Assembly (NCBI GenBank): GCA_041667545.1
Contig: JBAYES010000006.1
Coordinates: 1-56,393, forward strand
DNA: 56,393 bases
Source: SLID01 sp041667545
GTDB taxonomy: Bacteria; Omnitrophota; Gorgyraeia; Tantalellales; Tantalellaceae
Direction of reading: 5' to 3'
Position numbers and translations under genes: made by a program. Of the stretch, positions 8,915 through 17,100 are shown in pieces; the first letter of the stretch is position 1; each line of letters opens with the position of its first letter. A model generated the notes under the pieces. It worked only from the letters and a program-made list of their open reading frames with translations. It did no database searches and had not been told where the DNA came from.

Positions 8915-9764
8915 AACTTCTTAGAAAGTTTTTGGTATCTGAAAATAAATACTTTGAACTTAGCAACATGTATTTTAAAGCGAATAATTTTGCACTTCTA
9001 TACTGAACATACCACCTATAATTCCGATATCTCCATAATGAAATTGCTTTATCATAAAATGCATGATCTTTATACTTATTTATTGATTTAAGGTGCGAAT
9101 TAATGGCTTTAAATGATAACATTTTTTTATTAGAGTTTATGCATGCTCTGTAATACATTAAAAACTCATTAATGAATCCTATCTTAAAATGTCTCGCAAT
9201 CCTAAGGTTCATATCGAAATCTTCAGCCCACAAATCCGTATCATAAAAACCTACTTTATCAAATACTTCTTTTCTGAACATATAATTTACTGGTGGGTGA
9301 AATTCTTTGAAAAACAATTCTTTAAAAATACTTCCTCCTCTATAGGAATTAGCGTTTAACTCGGTTACTTTATTTAAAATTCTCCCTTCTTCATCTATAT
9401 AGATAGCCTTGCCAAATACCATCATATACTCAGGATTATTTTTGAAAAAATGAACTTGTAATTCTAATTTTCGTGGTACCCAATAATCATCTGATGCACA
9501 AAAAGTTAAAAAATCACCATTAGCAAGCTCCCCATACCCTCTATTTAACGTATTTGCAAGTCCTTGATTTTCATTTGACTCAAAATAAAACCCGTATTTT
9601 TGTTTTAATTTTTCTATTATCTCAGCACTTCTATCAGTGGACCCATCATCAAAAACAAACAATTCAAAATTTGTATATGTTTGACTGTAAATACTCTCTA
9701 TACACTTTTCCACATATTTTTCATGATTGTAGCAAGGAACTACAATAGAAACTAAGGGCTTCAT
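8886..9764 (-). CDS. Glycosyltransferase family 2
   Basis: A 292-residue GT-A enzyme. It starts MKPLVSIVVPCYNHEKYVEK and has the nucleotide-binding FDDGSTD near residue 40 and the metal-binding ASDDYW near residue 90. YDTDLWAEDFDMNLR is the usual acceptor-side acidic motif (ED). There are no membrane segments, so it is a soluble or peripheral inner-face transferase. Its ATG overlaps the stop of the upstream aminotransferase frame (ATGA), so it was once translated coupled to that now broken gene. Donor sugar unknown. Confidence 0.9.
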   Translation of the reverse strand: MKPLVSIVVPCYNHEKYVEKCIESIYSQTYTNFELFVFDDGSTDRSAEIIEKLKQKYGFYFESNENQGLANTLNRGYGELANGDFLTFCASDDYWVPRKLELQVHFFKNNPEYMMVFGKAIYIDEEGRILNKVTELNANSYRGGSIFKELFFKEFHPPVNYMFRKEVFDKVGFYDTDLWAEDFDMNLRIARHFKIGFINEFLMYYRACINSNKKMLSFKAINSHLKSINKYKDHAFYDKAISLWRYRNYRWYVQYRSAKLFALKYMLLSSKYLFSDTKNFLRSFRVFLLNWN

Positions 9765-10371
9765 AATTTATAAAAATTACGGATTAATTCTGTTATACGT
9801 AACATTTGCTCAGCCCTCATCCCCGGCCACACGGGTAAACTTAAACAAGTTTCAGCAATTTCTTCTGCGATGGGAAAATCACCTTTTTGATATCCTATAT
9901 GTTTGTAAGCTTCTTGTAAATGAGGTGGTATCGGATAATGATCAATGTACCTACCCCGTTGTCATGCAAGTATTGTTGTAGCTCATTTCGTCTTGAAGTA
10001 CGAACAACATATAAGTGATATGCATGCGTTGCATTTTTTGCGGTTTTCGGTAGAATTAGATCCGGAATATTTGCAAGCTCTTTATTACACCAGATGGATA
10101 TCTCTTGTCTCTGGTTTATCCATTCATTCAGCTTTTGTAGTTTAACACTCAACAAAGCTGCCTGTAGCTCATCCACCCGCATGTTGTAACCTATAGTCTG
10201 GTTATAATATTTCTTTTGGGAACCATAGTCGCGTAAAATTTTTACCAGGATAAAAGCTTGTACAATTATATGACCCCCAGGAACCTGTAGGTTTTCCATT
10301 GAAATCCGCTCCTTGTGCTTGAGCGTTGTCAGGTATAATACCTAACTGTACCCCCCATCTCTCGTAAAAGC
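9761..10371 (-). pseudogene. DegT/DnrJ/EryC1 aminotransferase remnant (FdtB/QdtB-like)
   Basis: Minus-strand remains of a PLP-dependent sugar aminotransferase. Reading in three pieces gives LGIIPDNAQAQGADFNG, then SFYPGKN (the loop after the PLP lysine), then LRDYGSQKKYYNQTIGYN and VDELQAALLSVKLQKLNEW, and finally EEIAETCLSLPVWPGM. Two lesions are visible. One base is missing near 9941 (GTLI to HYPIPPHLQ). A deletion of roughly 60 bases near 10245 joins PGKN directly to LRDYGS out of frame. The N-terminal half is gone at about 10370, where an IS91-like remnant begins. The sequence is closest in style to FdtB/QdtB, which aminates C3 of dTDP-3-keto-6-deoxyhexoses. Confidence 0.85.
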
Positions 10372-10788
10372 TTGGACAAGGATAAAAGTGAAAGCCACAC
10401 TTTACACATGGGAAACCATTTTATGATATCATTGATGGCATGCCTTTGCAATCCCGTTTTTTTCACTGAAACAGGAAAAACTCAGCATAAAAGAAACTGG
10501 AAAAGGCCCATCCGGAAACAGTGCCAGATCCGGATTACTCAACATAATACAATAGAAGAGCCCTGCGATACTCCTAAAGAATACCAAAGATTATGGGTTC
10601 GGATCATACAGAAAGTCTATAAAATTGAGCCTCCCATCTGTCCCGCATGCAGCGGTACTATGAGTACTGTCTAATCCATAACCGTTAAAAACATAATTCA
10701 CAGGATACTTTCCCATCTGGATGAAATCCCAAAGCGCGGCATTCCCCATCATTTCCACGGAGCTTATCATAGAAACATACTATTATGA
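10372..10788 (+). pseudogene. IS91-family transposase C-terminal remnant
   Basis: The frame from 10372 ends in WVRIIQKVYKIEPPICPACS, which matches the C-terminal zinc-like CPxC segment of IS91 (Y2) transposases. A TAA at 10672 interrupts it. The same frame then continues as ITVKNIIHRILSHLDE, matching the usual vI..IL.HL ending. No N-terminal HUH catalytic part is left and no element ends can be seen. It abuts the truncated aminotransferase exactly where that gene is cut, so an insertion or one-ended transposition event probably broke it. Confidence 0.7.
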
Positions 10789-10932
10789 CCTGTCCTCAAA
10801 CGATATTACCTGAATGGGTATGGGAGAGAAGCGCTCGGTTCTGTCTAATTTTATACCGAAATGGTAGATTTTCAAGAAAATATTGCATCTCGGATCTCCT
10901 TAGGGTAGACTATCGCTGTAGGAGGGACCCGG

Positions 10933-11616
10933 ATGGTGCTAAATGAAAGGAAAATAGCCTGTTCCACGAACATTATAAAAAGCAAATTCTCACTTGGTGA
11001 TGCAGTCATGAGAAAGATCAATGAAAATAGTTCTCCACACCTTTTTTATTGTAGAAAAAGAATGCTTATTGTTTGGTATTGTTCGCTGGCAATGAGGATT
11101 ATTGCAAAATGGTGGAAAGTAAAATTGGGACGAAATTGTAAATTTCACGGTTTTGCAATGTTTTACAGAACTCCCGGAAGTGAGATTTATTTTGGTCATA
11201 ATTCAACCTTCAATTCTTCACATTCATCGAATTTAATAGGTGTTAATAGACCTTGTATTATCTCAACTCAAAAGCCGGGAGCTACGATTAAAGTTGGTAA
11301 TAATTGTGGTTTTTCAGGAACGGTTATTAGCTGCGCCAAAAGCATTAAATTAGGTAATAATGTTCGTTGTGGGGCCAATACGCTCATGACTGATACTGAC
11401 TGGCACACAGACGATCCCAGGACAAGTCCGGATGCTGAAATAATTATTGGTGATAATGTTTGGTTGGGTGAAGGAGTAAAGATATTAAAAGGGGTGACAA
11501 TCGGTTCCGGTGCTTTAATAGCAGCCGGTAGTATTGTCACCAAAGATGTAACGTCAAATTGTTTATATGCCGGGATTCCGGCGAAATTTATTAAAGAGTT
11601 TAAAATTGATGAATGA
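10933..11616 (+). CDS. Hexapeptide-repeat acyltransferase
   Basis: A 227-residue left-handed beta-helix acyltransferase. Hexapeptide turns (for example GNNCGFSGTVIS, IGDNVWLG, VTIGSGALIAAGSIV) run through the C-terminal 140 residues. The histidine in DTDWHTDDP is in the catalytic position of the LacA/WbbJ group, and the tail YAGIPAKFIKEF is typical. ATG 10933 has a strong AGGAGGG site (10920-10926). A later in-frame ATG at 11008 would remove a lysine-rich N-terminus that may come from the neighbouring transposon debris. The likely reaction is transfer of acetyl from acetyl-CoA to a sugar. Next to FdtA-like genes it could be the FdtC-type N-acetylase, although WbbJ-like O-acetylation is also possible. 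Confidence 0.85.
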   Translation: MVLNERKIACSTNIIKSKFSLGDAVMRKINENSSPHLFYCRKRMLIVWYCSLAMRIIAKWWKVKLGRNCKFHGFAMFYRTPGSEIYFGHNSTFNSSHSSNLIGVNRPCIISTQKPGATIKVGNNCGFSGTVISCAKSIKLGNNVRCGANTLMTDTDWHTDDPRTSPDAEIIIGDNVWLGEGVKILKGVTIGSGALIAAGSIVTKDVTSNCLYAGIPAKFIKEFKIDE

Positions 11617-11656
11617 AAACGCAAAACTTAATGTAGTTTTTTTAGGGTTTTATGAA

Positions 11657-12059
11657 TTACCCGAGTGTATGTAAATTTTCCGTGGAAGCCTCTTGGCTAT
11701 AATCATCAGCATCTGTCCGTCCCGGGAAACAAAATACAGCCTTTTCAGGGCTTCTCTCTGCGCATCCTTCAATAACCAGAGAACGTACCCCGTCAAAAGG
11801 AGGTTATATCGTCGGCTACTATATCATTCAATACTTCAAGCACGGGCTCAGCGAATTCACTGAGCCGGGATACCCTGTTTGCTTTTCCAGAAGTGACCTT
11901 CTCCCAGGATATCACTTTTTTTGTTCGATGATTATTTTTTCATATCGGCTTAAACTCTCATCTTTAAACTTACAGACACGTATGCTTATTTTAGCGGAAC
12001 TCTTTACATCGAATATAGTGTCGTCTCCATTATGAACTAACTGATGCGGGAAGTGTGTA
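11657..12059 (-). pseudogene. Decayed HAD-like glycan protein fragment
   Basis: In this 459-base gap between plus-strand genes the minus strand holds a coherent but broken coding stretch. The upstream part reads HNGDDTIFDVKSSAKISIRV and continues without stops to LNDIVADDITSF. After one frameshift near 11800 it goes on as TGYVLWLLKDAQREALKRLY, then FVSRDGQMLMIIAKRL, before stopping at 11657. The segment RLYFVSRDGQ followed by an IAK helix is what I associate with large HAD-like proteins of polysaccharide loci. Family assignment is tentative; that it is former coding DNA is fairly clear. Confidence 0.5.
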
Positions 12060-12075
12060 TAAGTTGGGGTATATC

Positions 12076-13050
12076 ATGAAAAGTAATATTGGTCTGTCGA
12101 GACCGAGAATAATTGTGTTGCCCAAAATTAACGATGCGAAGGGAAATCTAACATTTATTGAAGAAGGCAAGCATATACCGTTTGACATAAAAAGGGTGTA
12201 TTACCTCTATGATGTTCCTGGTGGGGGATGTCGCGGTGGGCATTCGCACAAAGATATGGAACAATTTATTATTGCATCAAAAGGAAGTTTTGATGTTATT
12301 TTAGACGATGGGTGTAATAAAAAAAGAGTGCATTTGAATAGATCACATTATGGCCTCTATATTCCGCCAGGAATTTGGAGGGAACTCGATAATTTTTCTA
12401 CTGATTCAGTTTGTCTCGTCTTTGCATCAAATACATTTTCTGAGGATGATTATATCCGTAATTATGCTGATTTCATTAATCAAAGCGTATCTATCTATAG
12501 AAATCAAAACAATACAAATAGGTCAAGATTGTTCGGCAAAAATATAGATTTACGCTTAGTTGATACGGATGATGCAAATTATATACTTGAGCTTAGAACT
12601 ACTCACCATGCAACTAAATATCTCTCTACAACAGAGAACGATGTAAAAAAACAGGTTCAATGGATAGCTGACTACAAAATACGAGAGCAAAATAAAAAGG
12701 AATACTACTATATTATTGAATCGAAAAAGTGTCATAAATATGGAGCTCTTAGGGTGTACGATTTACTTGAAAATTCATTTTGTTGGGGCAGTTGGATTGT
12801 AGAGCCAGATAGTCCGCCATATGTTGCAATAGAATCAGTGCTGTTGGTGTATGAATTCGGATTTAATATCCTCGGATTTCCCAAGTGTCATTTTGATGTT
12901 CGAAACGAGAACAAAAAAGTTTTGGAATTCCATTTGCGTTTTGGAGCACAGGTGGTTGGCAAAGACGATTTGAACACATACTTTAACTTAAATAAAAATA
13001 CTTTTGAAAAAACAAAGAATAAATATAAAAAATATCTTGGGGTGAAATGA
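12076..13050 (+). CDS. FdtA-like sugar 3,4-ketoisomerase fused to GNAT acetyltransferase
   Basis: A 324-residue fusion. Residues 1 to about 140 are a WxcM/FdtA/QdtA cupin, with IPFDIKRVYYLYDVPGG and the active-site GHSHKD carrying both conserved histidines. Residues about 150-324 are a GNAT domain (RLFGKNIDLRLVDTDDANYI, then YEFGFNILGFPKCHFDVRNE, the RimJ/RimL-type ending). The first half would isomerise dTDP-4-keto-6-deoxyglucose to the 3-keto sugar; the second would acetylate the amine after transamination. I start at ATG 12076 (GGGG site 12066-12069) rather than the GTG at 12055. The matching aminotransferase is the pseudogene at 9761-10371. Confidence 0.87.
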   Translation: MKSNIGLSRPRIIVLPKINDAKGNLTFIEEGKHIPFDIKRVYYLYDVPGGGCRGGHSHKDMEQFIIASKGSFDVILDDGCNKKRVHLNRSHYGLYIPPGIWRELDNFSTDSVCLVFASNTFSEDDYIRNYADFINQSVSIYRNQNNTNRSRLFGKNIDLRLVDTDDANYILELRTTHHATKYLSTTENDVKKQVQWIADYKIREQNKKEYYYIIESKKCHKYGALRVYDLLENSFCWGSWIVEPDSPPYVAIESVLLVYEFGFNILGFPKCHFDVRNENKKVLEFHLRFGAQVVGKDDLNTYFNLNKNTFEKTKNKYKKYLGVK

Positions 13051-13147
13051 AATAACCATAGCATTTAAAAACAATGGGGCCGTTTAATAATAATTGTCTG
13101 CAAACTATAATGAAAAAGTTAAACATATTTTTCTATGTCTTTGTAAA

Positions 13148-13255
13148 ATGAAATATAAATTGCTGCCTGATATTGATATTAGTAAAGATTGTCCAATTAT
13201 AAATCAGCGTAAAATATTAAAGGAATTGCATTGTTATAATGGACGGGTAAAATGA
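13148..13255 (+). CDS. Small coupled open frame, probably a gene remnant
   Basis: A 35-codon frame reading MKYKLLPDIDISKDCPIINQ and ending in ELHCYNGRVK. Its TGA overlaps the ATG of the next gene in the ATGA manner, which is common for real coupled genes in this window. It has no ribosome site of its own that I can see and no recognisable family. It may be the tail of a lost acetyltransferase or aminotransferase. Confidence 0.3.
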   Translation: MKYKLLPDIDISKDCPIINQRKILKELHCYNGRVK

Positions 13256-13677
13256 CCGGCAACATTGATATGTCAAAAAATAGAATAATTGAATTGCCTA
13301 AAATTATTGACAATAGAGGAAATCTCACCTTTATTGAAGGCGGGCGACATATCCCTTTTGACATTAAAAGAGTGTATTACATACATAATGTTCCTGAAGG
13401 GCAGCTTCTTGATGGACATTCTAACAAGAAATATGAAGAATTAATTATTGCTCTTGCTGGTAGCTTCGATGTAATTTTAAATGATGGGTATAATAAAAAG
13501 AAAGTACACTTGAACAGGGCTTATTACGGTTTGTATGTTTCCGCAGGGGTGTGGCGTGAACTCAATAATTTTTCATCAAATCCTGTTTGTTTAGTTCTGA
13601 CTTCTGGTTTCTATTCTGAATCTGATTATATTAGAGATTATGCTGCTTTTCTTGACTATATTTCGGTTGACAAATAA
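13252..13677 (+). CDS. FdtA/QdtA-like cupin, paralogue with altered active site
   Basis: A 141-residue single-domain WxcM/FdtA-family cupin, clearly homologous to the N-terminal half of the preceding fusion protein (both share GNLTFIE, HIPFDIKRVYY, GSFDVIL, NKKxVHLNR and a WREL motif). The active-site GHSHK of the family is GHSNK here, so the second histidine has become asparagine. That change may alter or abolish ketoisomerase activity, or convert it to a different epimer outcome. GGACGGG (13241-13247) supports ATG 13252; ATG 13270 is an alternative. Tandem duplication followed by divergence is the simplest history. Confidence 0.85.
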   Translation: MTGNIDMSKNRIIELPKIIDNRGNLTFIEGGRHIPFDIKRVYYIHNVPEGQLLDGHSNKKYEELIIALAGSFDVILNDGYNKKKVHLNRAYYGLYVSAGVWRELNNFSSNPVCLVLTSGFYSESDYIRDYAAFLDYISVDK

Positions 13678-13900
13678 GCGTCCTTGGAATACAGCCATTC
13701 TGGATATTTGAATCCCAAGCCACGTTCTGCTTCCTTCACGGAATCAGGAAAATTAGTTTCGATTAGAAATGAAAGAAAAGCGTTTCGTATTAGTTGTCTC
13801 CATCCGTGAGACACTTTTTGGGGCTGGTTTTAGCATACTGGGGACTTCCTTGGCAGTCAGCATACCTTTTTTATCTGTAATTACAAGAGTTTATGGATAG
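13656..13900 (-). pseudogene. Frameshifted gene fragment
   Basis: In the 499-base gap before the giant gene the minus strand shows coding-like pieces in two frames. Upstream is LVITDKKGMLTAKEVPSMLK. After a frameshift near 13820 it continues as HGWRQLIRNAFLSFLIETNF, then PDSVKEAERGLGFKYPEWLY, and stops at 13656, overlapping the end of the FdtA-like gene. The join of the two frames reads sensibly across the shift. I do not recognise the family. It adds to the evidence that 7-14 kb is a zone of gene decay. Confidence 0.35.
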
Positions 13901-14000
13901 AAAATCCACGACCTTCATTTATTTTACTTCGTATGGCACACCGGTACAAGATTCAGCCCGTAGGTCAGATTTGGTGTGGGATCTGAACAACAAATTTCTC

Positions 14001-14135
14001 TTAGTCCAGTATCAGTTCAGGGGGACGCTCCTCTTCAAAACGGTAAGATTCGAAAAACGCCCGCTTCTCTCCTTCTCCCCATATTACGCGGCTTGCAGTG
14101 ACTATGTAGTCGGCTATGGGGTCACCCATTGACAT
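14001..14135 (-). CDS. Small open frame downstream of the giant gene
   Basis: A 44-residue frame, MSMGDPIADYIVTASRVIWG to RPPELILD, on the minus strand 41 bases after the giant gene. Its composition is protein-like, with a charged C-terminus. An imperfect palindrome (TTGACA, four bases, TGTCAA) at 14129-14144 overlaps its start. There is no clear ribosome site. It may be a truncated fragment of a larger gene or a genuine small protein. Confidence 0.3.
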   Translation of the reverse strand: MSMGDPIADYIVTASRVIWGEGEKRAFFESYRFEEERPPELILD

Positions 14136-14176
14136 AATTGTCAAGCAAAGACAAAAGTTTCCCTTGTTCTTTGTTT

Positions 14177-17100
14177 TTAGGCTTTTTTGAGGATCTGGTC
14201 TTTATAAAGTTCGTAATATCTCCTCAAAGTTTCCTCGAATATGATCCTTTCGGGCCGTGGGAAACCGTACGTGTAGAGCCCTTCACCATCACATTTTTCG
14301 AGGCCGGGAGGCGTTACGTTACTGTCGGGATCAGGTGAGAACATAAGAAAGATAAAAACGTCATGCTGGTTCAGGTTCGTCCGCACTCCTTCCGTTATGT
14401 TAAGTTGGAACATCCCTGTGCGCCGCGCTTCCGCGTCGTATTCGAGATTGCTGTTCAGACACCTTATACCGGTATTCGAATGTGTTATTGCAGGGCCTTT
14501 TTCTGCTGAGCGCGCCTGTTGCTCCCGGACGCTTTCATAAACAAGGCTCGCGGCCGGTCTGTCGGTCTGTTTCTTTAAAATGATCACCCTGTCATCATCT
14601 ATAACACCTTCCAACATCCACATTTCATTTATGTGAGCCCTGAAATCCCTGATCTCTTCAGCACTGTCAACCCCTTCCGGTGCCATGACAACCAGATAAT
14701 CGTAATTATTATCTTTTTCTTTGTCTGTTCCTTGGAGCTGCCTGCGCCGCCCGACCTCAAGCCCCACGGGTACTACTTCAGGGCCCTTCCCAGAGATGAG
14801 CGCCCCCCCGTCAGCGTAATGTATAAAATAACACGGTTCTGTCCGGGAACTCTCTATTATCTTCCCGGCAAGAGATCTTCCGACAATGTCCGCGGCAGCC
14901 GAATAACTTTTTTCAAGGTTCATCTGACGTATCCTGAGCTGTCTGAACGTTTTGTCGGTCAGATCGTAACTTCTTCCTTCGGGGAGGTTCTTTACCGCTA
15001 TCCCGGCGATACCCCTAAGATCATCCATATCTCTCAAACGCGCGTACTCATTGTCCTGCAAAGCATCCAGATATCTTTTTTCCGGATCTTCCGCTGTCCG
15101 CAATTCCGCCATTAAGTCCTCTCTCTCGGCGGATAGAAGCCCGATAACAATGTTGTCCTTGGCATGTTCGACGAACTCCCTGAAGATCTTTTCCGCCTCT
15201 TCGGTTATATTGCCCGCATCCGAAAAGACATCACCGGAGATGAACAAAGCCAGAGTCCTTTCGTTCTTTATGCCCTCCAACGTCTCGCGAAGCTGTGTTT
15301 GCGGATCCTTCCCGCGGACCGGAAGAATGCGGATCTCCATTTTATCCTCCATCTCTTTGATAAAATCCGTTCCGAGAGATAAGTATATCTTCTTCTCGAT
15401 CCCGAGGACAAGGTCATAGATTTCCCGGGTTTCAAATTTTATTTTCCGTTCCTCCTCCAGGAGCCTTTTGCCAAAAACCCGTAAAATAAAATAATTGACC
15501 GCGCTTACCACCCTTCGCCACAACGCCGGCATTCCGAGAGATCTTATCTCGTCCCGGGAAAGAGAGATCCTGCCCAGAAAGTACATAAACCTTCTGTAAA
15601 AATCCTGCGGATACGTTTTCCGGAGTTTTTGGGTCTCGGCATTGCTGATAGCCACATAAAGCGCCCGTACCGAGCCCCCATACCCCAGCCGAAACTCCTC
15701 GTCTTTTTTATCTCTGCCGAAATCGAAAGGCTTGATCCTGTCAAGCATGACCCTCACTTTACCTTTCCGGGTAACCGTCCAATCCATGGTATGAGGCACG
15801 TTGTTAGCAAGAAGAACCTTTATATTGGCCCACAGAACCCTTGAGAGAGCGTCTATATCCCGGCTTTCAAAGATCTGCAAGGTCCCGGGAACACCCCTGG
15901 CCCATCCGGACGTTACACCATCCTGCCGCTGTTTTTCGCCGATAACAATATGTCCCTTGTCGAGGCTTTTCCAGAAAGGAGATACGCTCTTCCTGAATTG
16001 GCCGTGAAAATGAAGCTGTGAGGCGCCCGCGTTAATCCCGTTGTAATGGCCTCCCCATTCGGAACCGATCGCCCTTTGAAAGGTCAGAAGATCTTTTATT
16101 TTCGCGAGAGAGAGGTACTGCGGCCAGGAGCGTGTCGAGATCATCATAAAGTGATGGGGAAAATACGGCCGGATATTTACGGCCGCTATATATTTCCTGC
16201 CGTTTACGCGGAATTCTTTTTTTCCTCCGATCTCCAGTATTTCTCTTTCATCAAGACGGCACAACTTACATCCCGCAGGGTGGGGCTCTTTGACCGAGCC
16301 TGCTTCCCTCGGCGCACGCTGTTCATAAGCGTACCGCTCCGCGCTGAGATAGGTACCGGTCGCGAGCGGGTCCAGATCCGGAGCCACTCCGAAAGGCAAA
16401 GATTCTTCCCTAAGGGACATCGCCGGATCGTACATAACTTCGTAAACGTCATCGTCCACGGACACCAACGCCTTAGTAACATCCTTATTGAAACTTCCCA
16501 AAGCTGTCTCTACCTTAATGGAAAGGCCTCTGTCGAAAAGCCGGCGCGAGAAAGCGTAAAGTCTATCGGCAAGCGCTCCGAACCTTCTATGTTTTTTCCC
16601 CGCAGGTTTTGCAGGTTCGTCGAGATCAGCCCGTGAGTCTTTCCATAAAGCTCTTCCCTTGGAAACCGCCATTTTACTGCCAGCGGGTACAAAGAGATCC
16701 TTCCCGGAAGACGCGTCCAGCATTATTGTGTCTTCTCCCTCAAAAACCGTGGAATCGCCTATTTCGACGGTACCTCCGGCCTCTATCAAAACCGTCACAC
16801 CGTCCCTGAAAACAACGTTGTCATGGATAACAACTGAGCTCGGGTAATAAGGGGATCCCCCGATGTAAAGACTTACTTCGTCCTCAAGCGCAATGCCTTC
16901 CCCCAAATGCTCCAGCCTGGCAAGCGGGCTTATCTCTACCTTGCTGGTACTGCTTATTTCCGCGCCTGAGAGAAGCGCTTTGTCCCTGTTCTCGGCGAAC
17001 TTTCTTGCCTCCGCAAGTTTTTTCGGGTCTTTCATCGGCCTCACGCTGTCGAAAGGGACCTCGACAACGAGGAAATCATCCGCGCAAAGAAAAAGTTCCG

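Noticed and set aside
14129..14144. TTGACATAATTGTCAA palindrome after the giant gene as terminator or operator
   Set aside because: Only six paired bases, no T-run and no promoter nearby; it is likely chance.
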